This document shows positions 28,501 to 35,500 of a DNA stretch of 64,000 nucleotides, one piece after another. How positions within the stretch are numbered: position 1 is the stretch's first letter; each line of letters opens with the position of its first letter. The notes under the pieces are model-generated. The model was not told the DNA's origin. It did not search any database and was given only the letters and a program-made list of their open reading frames with translations. Source of the stretch: Strigops habroptila (lineage: Eukaryota > Chordata > Aves > Psittaciformes > Psittacidae); assembly GCF_004027225.2 (NCBI RefSeq), contig NC_044289.2:5445761-5509760 (forward strand), given 5' to 3'. The position numbers and the translations under genes were made by a program.

Positions 28501-29031
28501 GATGTAATTGTCGTCTTGAAATGGGTTACCAAGTGTGAACACAGAAGATACTGAATGTATCTTTTTATAGATGAATCTGATGAAAGAAGACTTAAAAGGA
28601 TTCCAAGAGAAGCTTCTGAAAGAAATGGTAAATGAAGTTATGTTGTCTTCAGTTTTATTCATTGTTCAATTATAGCTGTTTGAACACTGAATTATTAAAA
28701 ATTGCAATTTCTAGTCCTATATATAAAAAATAAAAATGAGTCAGAATCCAAGTGTCACTGACATGTTATACTTGAAACCTTATCTGGGGGGTGAAAGCAG
28801 CACATAGATTCAGATGAACTGTTTTAATTCTGAGTCTTAATATATTGAGCATTGAGATGGAAAAGAAAAATATCATCTTTGGCATGTTAAAAGCAGCATA
28901 TGCTATGCACCAGAATTATAATACTTTATGTGATAAATGTAATGCTTTTTACACAGCAAGAAGAGGAGTTGTGCAATGTTCGCAGAGGATTGCAGACATT
29001 GTTTCAATCAGAAGATAGAATTCTGCAGTAA
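1526..29031 (+). CDS. SYCP2: SYCP2, synaptonemal complex protein 2 (complete coding region, 44 exons)
   Basis: This is an axial/lateral element protein of the meiotic synaptonemal complex. In the known family it joins SYCP3 through a C-terminal coiled coil and recruits HORMAD proteins and centromeric factors through its N-terminal half. I assembled 44 exons by splice sites, phase and similarity to remembered mammalian SYCP2; the lengths total 4365 nt (1454 residues), slightly shorter than the roughly 1530-residue human protein. Recognisable landmarks in order are [74 protein letters not shown] and a coiled coil at about residues 1301-1450. The frame has no internal stop. Exon coordinates are listed as separate entries. 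Two introns are non-GT-AG (after exon 3 and after exon 38). Introns range from about 80 nt to just over 1.2 kb and carry only two CR1 fragments and simple AT-rich sequence. The gene name is secure; individual exon edges are inferred without transcript data. Confidence 0.93.
2229..2369 (+). CDS. SYCP2: SYCP2 coding exon 2
   Basis: Residues 9-55, beginning [14 protein letters not shown] and containing [12 protein letters not shown]. Acceptor TTGACAG, donor CGG|GTAATG, 141 nt, phase 0 on both sides. This is the first helices of the armadillo-like domain. Confidence 0.92.
2607..2735 (+). CDS. SYCP2: SYCP2 coding exon 3 (followed by an AT donor)
   Basis: Residues 56-98, [10 protein letters not shown] to MIKYGLIGR. 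The acceptor is TTTCAG. The exon is followed by ATAAGTAAAA rather than a GT donor at the homologous boundary. 129 nt, phase 0. Confidence 0.88.
3581..3685 (+). CDS. SYCP2: SYCP2 coding exon 4 (preceded by an AC acceptor)
   Basis: Residues 99-133, beginning [10 protein letters not shown], which aligns directly to the mammalian MVAWFEK segment. The preceding intron ends TTTTCCCTTTAC. Donor CTG|GTAAAA. 105 nt. Confidence 0.88.
4206..4230 (+). CDS. SYCP2: SYCP2 coding exon 5 (25-nt microexon)
   Basis: Encodes ALWDSRPE plus one base. The acceptor follows a long T-tract (AATTACAG); donor GAAG|GTGAGC. It corresponds to the mammalian VIHDVSDEG segment. Confidence 0.82.
5465..5550 (+). CDS. SYCP2: SYCP2 coding exon 6
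   Basis: Residues up to 170: [14 protein letters not shown] then [10 protein letters not shown]. Acceptor CATGAG, donor GAG|GTAAAC. A second consensus donor, GAC|GTAAGA, lies 30 nt earlier (GT at 5521) and would remove ten codons in frame. Confidence 0.85.
6388..6476 (+). CDS. SYCP2: SYCP2 coding exon 7
   Basis: Residues 171-200, [20 protein letters not shown]; the MLD-MP-DARK core is strongly conserved. Acceptor TTTTTTAG, donor CAT|GTAAAT. 89 nt. Confidence 0.9.
6571..6770 (-). mobile_element. CR1 LINE, 3' fragment
   Basis: It begins CACAGAATCCTAGAATGG and continues GGGTTGGAAAGGACCTTAAG, the reverse complement of the CR1 3' end, and runs to about 6770. It lies antisense in the SYCP2 intron between exons 7 and 8. 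It is 5'-truncated, as usual for CR1. Confidence 0.9.
7245..7279 (+). CDS. SYCP2: SYCP2 coding exon 8
   Basis: A 35-nt exon encoding [11 protein letters not shown], nearly identical to the family consensus. Acceptor TTGGCAG, donor GGAG|GTGAGC. Confidence 0.9.
7956..8098 (+). CDS. SYCP2: SYCP2 coding exon 9
   Basis: Residues 212-259, [20 protein letters not shown] through DSEFET. This is the most conserved stretch of the N-terminal domain. Acceptor TTGTAG, donor ACA|GTAAGT. 143 nt. Confidence 0.93.
8177..8229 (+). CDS. SYCP2: SYCP2 coding exon 10
   Basis: Residues 260-277, [18 protein letters not shown]. Acceptor TTAATAG, donor GAAG|GTAAAA. 53 nt; the preceding intron is only 78 nt. Confidence 0.92.
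8814..8859 (+). CDS. SYCP2: SYCP2 coding exon 11
   Basis: Encodes [15 protein letters not shown]. Acceptor TTCTTACAG, donor GAG|GTAAGT. 46 nt. Confidence 0.92.
9068..9163 (+). CDS. SYCP2: SYCP2 coding exon 12
   Basis: Residues 293-324, [20 protein letters not shown] then [12 protein letters not shown]. Acceptor GGTTTAG, donor GCA|GTAAGC. This starts the Spt16M-like domain known from SYCP2 structures. Confidence 0.92.
9643..9703 (+). CDS. SYCP2: SYCP2 coding exon 13
   Basis: Encodes [20 protein letters not shown]. Acceptor CTTACAAG, donor GAAG|GTATTG. 61 nt. Confidence 0.9.
10262..10410 (+). CDS. SYCP2: SYCP2 coding exon 14
   Basis: Residues 345-394, [25 protein letters not shown] and [13 protein letters not shown]. 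Acceptor TTTTTTCCAG, donor AAG|GTAAGA. 149 nt of beta-rich Spt16M-like domain. Confidence 0.9.
10595..10811 (+). mobile_element. CR1 LINE fragment lacking its 3' terminus
   Basis: Typical CR1 3'-region text: CCAGGGGAGGTTTAAATTGG, then GGAACAGGCTGCCCAGGGAA and GACATGGTTTAGTGGTG. It stops near CTGGACTTGA, before the usual terminal ATTCTATGA repeats. Sense orientation, in the SYCP2 intron between exons 14 and 15. Confidence 0.88.
11183..11257 (+). CDS. SYCP2: SYCP2 coding exon 15
   Basis: Residues 395-419, [20 protein letters not shown] then ESGSQ. Acceptor CTTTGTAG, donor CAG|GTATTT. It closes the globular N-terminal half. Confidence 0.9.
11726..11872 (+). CDS. SYCP2: SYCP2 coding exon 16
   Basis: Residues 420-468, [12 protein letters not shown] through [10 protein letters not shown] and NNSQENC. 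Acceptor TATATAG, donor AAG|GTAAGT. A perfect-looking donor (CTCA|GTAAGTA) at 11784 lies inside the exon; its use would shift frame, and the sequence after it still aligns to mammalian SKYIKN and NNSQ. In mammals the HORMAD-binding closure motif lies close to this part of the protein. Confidence 0.88.
12265..12358 (+). CDS. SYCP2: SYCP2 coding exon 17
   Basis: Residues 469-500, [18 protein letters not shown] then [18 protein letters not shown] and RSPLVF match the mammalian protein. Acceptor CTCAAG, donor CAT|GTAAGT. Confidence 0.9.
13575..13690 (+). CDS. SYCP2: SYCP2 coding exon 18
   Basis: Residues 500-538, [19 protein letters not shown] and following polar residues. Acceptor TTGTCTTCAG, donor GGA|GTATGC. 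The intron before it is the longest within SYCP2 (1216 nt). Confidence 0.82.
14460..14555 (+). CDS. SYCP2: SYCP2 coding exon 19
   Basis: Residues 539-570, [20 protein letters not shown] and on to KPPEK, low complexity and polar. Acceptor GCTTTCCAG, donor AAG|GTACTG. It belongs to the poorly conserved middle region, so it rests on splice sites and phase. Confidence 0.78.
14683..14755 (+). CDS. SYCP2: SYCP2 coding exon 20
   Basis: Residues 571-595, [20 protein letters not shown]. Acceptor CACTGTAG, donor TTAG|GTAAGT. 73 nt. Confidence 0.78.
14873..14930 (+). CDS. SYCP2: SYCP2 coding exon 21
   Basis: Encodes [19 protein letters not shown]; the VIPDSQ-like core is conserved in mammals. Acceptor CATTTAG, donor GTT|GTAAGT. 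58 nt. Confidence 0.85.
15672..15793 (+). CDS. SYCP2: SYCP2 coding exon 22
   Basis: Residues 614-655, [19 protein letters not shown] and a Lys/Ser-rich tail. Acceptor TTTTTATAG, donor GAAC|GTACGT. Confidence 0.8.
16159..16256 (+). CDS. SYCP2: SYCP2 coding exon 23
   Basis: Residues 655-687, [20 protein letters not shown]. Acceptor TTTCTTTCAG, donor ACG|GTGGGA (a weak donor). 98 nt. Confidence 0.75.
16770..16888 (+). CDS. SYCP2: SYCP2 coding exon 24
   Basis: Residues 688-727, including [17 protein letters not shown], which aligns with mammalian AESLISQINKRYKTK. Acceptor TTTTTATAG, donor ACAG|GTATGA. Confidence 0.88.
17671..17701 (+). CDS. SYCP2: SYCP2 coding exon 25 (31-nt microexon)
   Basis: Encodes [10 protein letters not shown]. 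Acceptor TACTTTTTAG, donor AAG|GTAACA. Phase fits exons 24 and 26, and mammals have a similar short F-NKPVVQLSK segment. Confidence 0.78.
18297..18361 (+). CDS. SYCP2: SYCP2 coding exon 26
   Basis: Encodes [20 protein letters not shown] plus V; FVNVTSECPV is the mammalian counterpart. Acceptor ATATATAG, donor TTGT|GTAAGT. Confidence 0.84.
18468..18525 (+). CDS. SYCP2: SYCP2 coding exon 27
   Basis: Encodes [19 protein letters not shown], matching the conserved NDVYNFN-DDPIIKLG block. Acceptor TTTGACAG, donor GGA|GTAAGA. Confidence 0.92.
19147..19202 (+). CDS. SYCP2: SYCP2 coding exon 28
   Basis: Encodes [18 protein letters not shown]. Acceptor CATTTTCAG, donor GG|GTAGGA (weak). The edge was set by the phase of the next exon. 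Confidence 0.74.
19719..19767 (+). CDS. SYCP2: SYCP2 coding exon 29
   Basis: Encodes [16 protein letters not shown]. Acceptor CTCATTAAG, donor CAA|GTAAGG. 49 nt. Confidence 0.78.
19887..20061 (+). CDS. SYCP2: SYCP2 coding exon 30
   Basis: Residues 814-872 with the family signatures [19 protein letters not shown] and LIDYSRNK. Acceptor GTCTTGTAG, donor AAAA|GTGAGA. This exon alone is enough to identify SYCP2. Confidence 0.94.
20444..20511 (+). CDS. SYCP2: SYCP2 coding exon 31
   Basis: Encodes [20 protein letters not shown] and Lys residues. The acceptor is a tandem CAGCAG (NAGNAG), so transcripts may differ by three bases (TD versus N). Donor AAG|GTAAAT. Confidence 0.8.
21734..21913 (+). CDS. 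SYCP2: SYCP2 coding exon 32 (basic cluster and Ser/Glu tract)
   Basis: Residues 895-954. RQKRPRR at about 914-920 is a likely nuclear localisation signal, followed by [16 protein letters not shown], which matches mammalian NYKDLSNSESECEQE. Acceptor TTCCAAAG, donor CGG|GTATAG. Confidence 0.9.
22036..22090 (+). repeat. T-rich and ATT-rich low-complexity tract
   Basis: T-runs interrupted by ATT repeats in the intron between SYCP2 exons 32 and 33. Confidence 0.8.
22743..22929 (+). CDS. SYCP2: SYCP2 coding exon 33
   Basis: Residues 955-1017, [13 protein letters not shown] through [13 protein letters not shown] (mammalian counterpart SP-SIEVTRC). Acceptor TTGTAATAG, donor GAGAT|GTAGGT. Confidence 0.84.
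23354..23604 (+). CDS. SYCP2: SYCP2 coding exon 34
   Basis: Residues 1017-1100; the largest exon at 251 nt. It includes [15 protein letters not shown] and [18 protein letters not shown]. Acceptor GTTTTCTAG, donor TTG|GTAAGA. Confidence 0.84.
23723..23941 (+). CDS. SYCP2: SYCP2 coding exon 35 with internal 16-residue tandem repeat
   Basis: Residues 1101-1173. [16 protein letters not shown] is followed at once by [16 protein letters not shown]: two 48-bp units at 23828-23875 and 23876-23923. Acceptor ATGTGTAG, donor GAG|GTATGT. I recall no such repeat in mammalian SYCP2. Confidence 0.82.
23828..23923 (+). repeat. 48-bp coding tandem duplication in SYCP2
   Basis: Two adjacent 48-bp units in frame inside exon 35. 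They share CTATTAAAGGAAAACT and ATACAACTA and differ at several positions, so the duplication is not recent. Confidence 0.88.
24719..24809 (+). CDS. SYCP2: SYCP2 coding exon 36
   Basis: Encodes [20 protein letters not shown] and [10 protein letters not shown]. Acceptor TTTCTTTCAG, donor TCAG|GTACAA. It joins exon 35 in phase 0. Confidence 0.82.
25359..25520 (+). CDS. SYCP2: SYCP2 coding exon 37
   Basis: Residues 1204-1258, [20 protein letters not shown], a Glu/Lys stretch, and [11 protein letters not shown]; it matches mammalian GPTQHLSRKR and LLPKKLCK. Acceptor TATTAAAG, donor AGAG|GTTAGT. Confidence 0.88.
25838..25965 (+). CDS. SYCP2: SYCP2 coding exon 38 (GC donor)
   Basis: Residues 1258-1300, [20 protein letters not shown] and [11 protein letters not shown]. 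Acceptor TTACTTCAG. The donor is GAG|GCAAGA, a GC-type site. Conservation and phase place the boundary here. Confidence 0.85.
26411..26476. repeat. Two copies of a short hairpin repeat
   Basis: AATGTACTT and AAGTACATT pair as 9-bp stems at 26411-26430 (2-nt loop) and again at 26453-26476 (6-nt loop), in the intron after the GC donor of exon 38. Confidence 0.75.
26686..26780 (+). CDS. SYCP2: SYCP2 coding exon 39
   Basis: Residues 1301-1332, [20 protein letters not shown] and on to YQLHEHR. Start of the C-terminal coiled coil. Acceptor CCCCATAG, donor ACAG|GTTTGT. Confidence 0.88.
26862..26961 (+). CDS. SYCP2: SYCP2 coding exon 40
   Basis: Residues 1332-1365 with [20 protein letters not shown], nearly identical to the mammalian coiled coil. 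Acceptor TTTTGGCAG, donor TCG|GTTTGT. Confidence 0.93.
27699..27757 (+). CDS. SYCP2: SYCP2 coding exon 41
   Basis: Encodes [19 protein letters not shown]. Acceptor CTTTCCAG, donor AGAG|GTTAGT. 59 nt. Confidence 0.9.
28089..28167 (+). CDS. SYCP2: SYCP2 coding exon 42
   Basis: Encodes [20 protein letters not shown] and HVFTSE. Acceptor TTCTCTAG, donor GAG|GTATGA. Confidence 0.9.
28571..28627 (+). CDS. SYCP2: SYCP2 coding exon 43
   Basis: Encodes [19 protein letters not shown], 57 nt in phase 0. Acceptor TTTTTATAG, donor ATG|GTAAAT. Confidence 0.91.
28957..29031 (+). CDS. SYCP2: SYCP2 coding exon 44 (stop codon)
   Basis: Encodes [20 protein letters not shown] then RILQ and TAA (29029-29031). 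EEELLNVRREL is the mammalian match. Acceptor TTACACAG. Confidence 0.92.
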   Translation, partial: QEEELCNVRRGLQTLFQSEDRILQ

Positions 29032-29565
29032 TATTGTCAGATACCTTCCTGAAATTCAAGGTGAATATAAATGCTCTTTTATAATGTAAAATGTGACAGC
29101 TTTGGGGTTTTGATCTCAAGGAAACTGCTGTAATGAAAGTGTTTTTTCCTTAATAATATTCAAATCTTTGTGGATAAGACTTCTTTTATATGTGAGATTT
29201 GAAATGATTTTACAGAATCTGATAAAATGCAGTATGTAAATTCTTGGATTTTTAGCATATGCTATTTTTTTAAGAAGTCTTTAACAATTTTGATAGGTTA
29301 TTTAACTGACTTTCAAAGAAATCACTTTGAATTTCACTTTGAATCTCTGGTTTGGGTCTGTGTGTACAGAACACCCCTTTTGTCTGATCCAGAATATAGT
29401 CAGAATTTACTTAGGGATCAAATTGCCTGTTTTGATCTCAGTCCTATTTGTCTGTGCTGTTAGACTTCATTAGGAGTTTCTAAGAGAAAACAAAACCTTA
29501 ACACTTGTGGTTGAGCTGTGTTGCACATAGTTGAATTAAATATTTCAAGAAAAATGTATATTGTC
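29032..29565 (+). other. SYCP2: Probable SYCP2 3' UTR and polyadenylation signal
   Basis: This follows the stop codon. ATTAAA at 29535-29540 is followed about 20-30 nt later by a GT/T-rich stretch (TGTCTGTCTTTTGTTTT), a plausible cleavage site near 29560. AATAAA at 30813 and 30910 are alternative, more distal signals. The end is inferred. Confidence 0.45.
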
Positions 29566-32525
29566 TGTCTTTTGTTTTACAAAATGTCATTACTGTTTTG
29601 CTTTAAATCAGTAACACATATGTGAACATCAGTCAACTACATCTTACTGTGCACTGAGTAGAATGCAGAGTAAGTGTTCTTAGTCTTCAGTGATGGGGAG
29701 GGAGATGGTTTATTACAGAAATAGCTGTAAATGAAATATATTTCCTATGAATTAATTTGAAAAATACAAGGCTGTGTTGCCTCTGGAAATTATTATATGG
29801 AGGTTGTCAGTAAATAATTTTTTCCACTCATCCCATCTGCCTAAATGTACATAATACTTTTCTGATTTTTCTGAGCTTCTGCTTTTTGAGGGGGGGTTTC
29901 TTATATTTTTACCCTGTGATCACCGTTATCTCCACTAGATGGACCTCATGAGATGGTAAACTTCTTTCTTACTGGGCTAACTGAATTTTATCAGTATATG
30001 AGATAGTATTTTTTTTTTCCTCCTAACTGTACAAGGTTTTAAAAAGTCCAATGGAAGGCCTGAATTCTTTTCCCATAGCGAGTGCATATTGGAAAAAATA
30101 ATACAACTGCTAATTTTAGTGAGGACTTGTGATAAAATTACAAGTATGAACGTTCACTGTCCTCCCGTCAGTCTTGACCCAGCCCTGTTACCTTCTAAAA
30201 GAGCAGGTATAAGCCTATTTAAGCAGTGTCACAAGGGAGCATTCACAAAGGCAACATTCAGCATTGGGAAATGACTTTTTTTTTTGCATGTGGTCTCCAA
30301 ACAACTCAACAGAGCTGCCCAGCAGCAAGCTGAGAGTGACCCCGGGTGCCTCTGCAGTAGTCACAACCTGCTGGCTCTTACCAGACTGAAGCCTGGGATG
30401 CTGGTGGTGGAAGGACAGCTGAGAACGTGGGGAAGAAGTAAAGTTTCTTGCTGCATAACTACAAGATGGTTAAGTCACATTAGTGGTACAGCTCATAGCC
30501 ACTGTTAGAAATTTCTAAAGCTGCTCTTAGTTACCCTTGAAATCTTTTCTTCTGTCATATTTTTCAACATCCCTTTAATGTGTTTTATGCAGTGTTTTTA
30601 TTACCAGTGAAAGCACATGTCACTGCTAAACAGGAGTGTTATTTTCATGGACTGTTAGCCAAGGCTGTAGTTAACAGCGGGTCATCTCCTGTTCTCAAAC
30701 TAAGTGGTCGTTCTGCTGAAGAAACTTTTCTACCCTTTCTGTTTACCCTTTTTATATATTACACCTGGACTATCACTATGTTGTTGTTTAGAATTAATAG
30801 TATTTTATTAATAATAAAATTAAAGTTATTGATCAATATAAATAACAGTATGTTACTAGTTACAGTATGTTACATGTACCTGTGAAAAGCCAGCAAGTTA
30901 TAAAATTGCAATAAATAAGAAAAAAATATCTTTGGGTAATTCAGGTCTTCAACTGATGGTCACGTAAGTCAAACATAAAAAGTTGTACAAAACTGCAGGT
31001 AGCTACAGCAAAGCCAGCGAGCCTCACTGGGCCTGGGCACCACACTCCCAGGATTCTTCACTTTCTGACATATATTTTAAGTGTTGTTCTGTATGTACTT
31101 ACCTTCTATTAAATTTTAGTTTAGCCAAAGACGAGCACTGTATTTACCTTACTCCATCCCAACACTGAGCAGCAGAAGAGAATGGAAAGTTAGTCCATTC
31201 ACTGTTTGCATTGATTCATTCACCACCTCACAGTGATTCAGGAGTAGTTTATACAATTTTACATTCTGTGTTTTCTGTTATTTTCGTGCTTTATGGAGAT
31301 CATCTCAATGAAGCTACAAGATCAAGAGCACCTTCTTCAAGTCTTTAATACTAAGCAGCTCCCTAAAAGGATGTCATTTAAGACTCTTGCAGAGAAATTC
31401 TTGTCCTGTGAGTGGATATGCCATTTTGTTGCTGTCTTAGCAGGCACGCTTTCCAGCTAGCACTTCTTTTTTCCTAAGCTCTTCCTTAGTAGTATTTTGA
31501 GTAGAATTCTCAGATGCTCCTTGGTGTTGAGCATTAATAGAATGTCTGGCGTAACTTTTTTCCTCAAACAGTTGTATTAGCTTTCTTATTGGTATCTAGT
31601 AACTTTTTTTCTTACTGTCAAGAAAGCATAAGAATTATTTGTTTGCCAAACATCAGAGCACATTGTTACGTATCTATCTGTGCTTGTCCAGTTTACTGAT
31701 TTTGAATAACAGTGACCTTAACTGTCATTCTTTAGAGGACCAGAACCTCAGCTAGTGTAAAATGACAATCATATTCTGCTGGTTAGGATCTAGTCCAAAC
31801 CACTGATATTCCAGAGGACAGAAAACCTCAGTTAAGGTCATTCTTTTGAAGATTCTGTCATGAGCTGGTGCATAATGACAGTGATCTCCTCCCTTCCCAG
31901 CTGTCCCTGGGAAAAAAAAGAGCTTTAGGAAACGTGTTCATTTCCTGCAATAAGTAGTCATTTAATTAAAGAACAAAAGTAACAGGAATCAAAAATGCTT
32001 GCAGCTGTGATTCTGTTAGACATTATATAAAAAAAGAATGAAATTATAATACATTAAATTAGTTTTTAGATCATGAACTTAAGTGTTTTACAAACTAATT
32101 GTGGTAAGTTCAAAATGTCTCGTCAACATAATACTGAATGACAGTGTGTCATGTCCATTTATGTCAGAGGCCTTGGAATGGTAAAGCCTGTACATGCACA
32201 ACATCTCCTCTTCCAAGATAGACTGCAAAACAGTTTAAAACAAGTGTTGAAGGAGAGTAGTAGTTCTTTCAAGTAGCTTTACTTCAGTCTTTTTCAGCAG
32301 ATCATCCCACTCCACAGGCCATCTCTCTTCTGACTTCAGAGCAGAGTACAGCTCTGGTGCTTCTTTCTGTCTGTAAGTGCTGCAGACTTCAGCTGCAGAG
32401 TCCTTCTTCCACATAAACATCAAGGTAGCCTGAACTGAACTTTAGGGAAAGACTTATATATTCCCTGATGTGAGTTCAGCAGCAATATCAAAAAGTAAAG
32501 ACAGATTCTTCTCAGAAGAAAATTT
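29566..32525. other. Convergent intergenic interval, includes PHACTR3 3' UTR
   Basis: No coding exon is recognised. PHACTR3 transcription enters from the right, and its 3' UTR must begin at 32525. Possible minus-strand polyadenylation signals (seen on + as TTTAAT or TTTATT) lie near 31962, 31344, 30597 and 29709. A cluster of short inverted and imperfect direct repeats lies at 31713-31882. The remainder is unremarkable AT-rich sequence. Confidence 0.5.
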
Positions 32526-32541
32526 CTATGGCCTGTGAAAT
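32526..32541 (-). CDS. PHACTR3: PHACTR3 last coding exon (16 nt of coding sequence and the stop)
   Basis: After the acceptor TTTCTCCCAG the sequence reads A-TTT-CAC-AGG-CCA-TAG. With AG from the previous exon this gives RFHRP-stop, the invariant PHACTR C-terminus, which engages PP1. The 3' UTR continues to lower coordinates. Confidence 0.93.
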
Positions 32542-35500
32542 CTGGGAGAAATAAGAGATATGTTTCAAACCACTTTGAATTTGTTTCAATGTTGCATAAT
32601 TTTAAAAGATTCTCTTAGAGTAACAAAGAGAAGTGTGTTTTTAACAGTATTCATTCTGTTTAAGGGTACAGTAACAGTACTGAAGAACAGCAACTTTAAT
32701 TCTTAACATTCACCAGCACAGTTCCACACGTGTGCCATGACTGTAATGCAGTTACAGTCCTCAGGGCCCAGTGTGACCAGTTCACAGTTACTAGAAGTGG
32801 AAATGCAAATATAGGTAATGGAGTTGATTTTGGTTTCTTTCCTTTTGGGAATTAAGCCACAGTTTGTCGTTGGTAGAAATATTCTTTATTGTGCAGTGAT
32901 TGTGTTATTTTCTAACAGGTTGAGCTAATGCTTTGGAAAATACAAGGACATACTGTTGGGTTAAGGTACAACGGTATTAAAAGTCTGTCTGGAATAAATT
33001 CACTCTTGCTCTGTAGGCTTGTTCTTTGGTTGTGGTATGTAATTGCAGTCCCAATGATTTATAATGCCTTAGCACTAATTGTAAATTGTGAGCCTGTTTA
33101 CTCCTAATATCCTGAACAAATTTCAAAACATACCTTTATAATCTACTTAAATTCCCCAGGTACCTACAATGAGAGAATGTGTATCTCGCTTTCAGACTTA
33201 AACTGGAGCCATCCCATTCCCCCCCTCCATTCTGTCAATGCAGTGATGACTCTGTAATGTTAAGAGCCCTGACAATTGCATGAGCAGTCTAGAATTATAC
33301 AACTACAGCATGTAGATCAAGTGCATTGCATTTATGACTTGAGTGTATTTCCCTAGACCATCTTTTCACTGAGCATCCGAAGCTCACTGGAGCTGGAATT
33401 CATTGCCATTCGGAGCTAAGTATGGCACCATGGGCCCAGGCGTGGCTGAAGGGAGCCTTCCAGAACACCAGACTGCACATTAAGTTCCCGAGTACAGTGT
33501 TAGGCAACTTATTTTAGCAGCAAGCACACCTGAGGATGCTTACAGACACGGCAAGAATACACTGTACTCCCAGCAGCTCCAAAAATTGTGTTTTAAGAGC
33601 AATTGGACTTGCTCAAGGGGTATAATGGAAATTGTAGGAACCAACTGATTGCTGTTTCAATTTTTCTCTAACAAGGTCTTTTTGGAAGTAACGATGCCTG
33701 TGGAATCAGCCTCTCACATTTTTTCCCCACTTGGAAAAGGGAGATGAATGTTTTCATGCATGCTTAAGCATGGACCTGTCAGCAGTGCTGGCACATGAAG
33801 CAAGCAGTGCAGTGACTAGGTTCTCGTTGGCCTGACCACTCGGACAGTGACAGGACTCAAAACCAGTTCTCTTTCCTGCCCTCTCCACTGCCATTAAGTG
33901 TGCTGGGGGGCTGCAATCCTTGCAGTAGCAACTGGACTGGCATGCAAGGGATATTGAATCCATTAGAACAAATCCCACTGGAACTAATTATTACTTCCAG
34001 GCATTATATATGTCTTGTTACAGTATGTAGAATTTCTCTTAGCAGGGAAGTTGCAATGTCTGTGATAATGAGGTTGCACACTCAAGTACATTTAATTCAA
34101 AAACCTTTATATAGTGTATTGTTTGTCTGCTTAAAAAATACTATTTTTTTTCTGTGTTATTCCCTACATTTAATTTTTTTGTCATAGCTTTTGAATCTTC
34201 AGTGCAAAGAATGCAAGCTGAGTGATGTTCTGGAGATGCTCTGGGGGCTTCTCAGTACATGCTAATCAAAGCAAAACTAAAATAGAGAAGCCAGGTTCTG
34301 AACAGGAAAAGAAATACTTCCACGTTTGTTTTAAAACAGCTTCCTTTGCATAGTCTTCTCCCACATCCAGCATATGAAAGCAAAGGCTACAACTTTGGGA
34401 CTCAAGCAGACTGGGTTTAGCAGGCAATGGAAATAAAGAGCTGAAAAACTGACCTTGTCAAGTGTTTGCTTGATGCATGTACCTCCATTTCATTACTTTT
34501 GTATTCATTTAGCTCTTTCCGAATTGCTGCCTAGAAATTGCAAATAGAAGATAGTTAACAATTTTGTAAAGCATAAGTGGTGTAAAATACCAGACTTGCA
34601 GAGCAGAACAGGAGTTTTCTAAAGCAGAAATAATAGGTCTTGGGTATAGCAAAGGAAGATGTCATTTTAATTATGTCAGTACCTTATCTGCTGCTGATAG
34701 TCTTGTCCATGGTTTGTCTGCTCGCCTGTCATAGTCCTGTGCTTTTGCCACTTCCACATAATCACTGAATCGAATCAGGATCTTTCTGTCTCTTAGTTCA
34801 TCAACTGTAGGTCTCTGGTTAAGCTGTATTAAATAGTTTTGTAAAACAGTGTTAATAACAAACATCTCAACAAAATATGCAACGTTTTGTGCTTCCCATC
34901 TTAGCTTAGTGTGCTAAGCCCCAATCCTTGGAAATTCCAGGGAAATACTCAATCCTTTGGAGGACTGTTAGGAGAGTAATAATGGTTTAAAGGGAGTTGT
35001 GAGCTACAGCACAGTGGGTTTATAATGGATGAAAGAGGAAAATATTTTACCCTGGATTTTGATAAAGTGCATTTACAATATGTAAAGGAATGATAATGAA
35101 TTTGTTATGGTGTATGTATAATGACACATGCTGTAGGGGTTTTCTACTACAGTCAGCAGCAGATTGTCTGTGTGAGGTTTTCAGGACTGGACCCATTGTA
35201 AGAATTTCAGTTCAGCTTTTCCAAGTTATCAGCATATTTGGCTTATCATTCCAGTGGGGATTCCTAGGAACAGAACAACAGATCTAGTTCTGATTCTAAG
35301 AATACCTTAACTGCAAAGAGAAATCTATTGTGGGAGCACACCTGGTGCTCAGCAGGGAGTCAGCCCTGCTCCTGATTGCTGCAGAAAGTGAAGTAGTCCT
35401 TTTCCAGCAGTATAGCTGCAAAATACCCGGTGTGCAAGCAAATATCCCTTTTCTGACTTAAACTTTATATGTAAATATTCTACTAAGTCTCCCATAGCCG

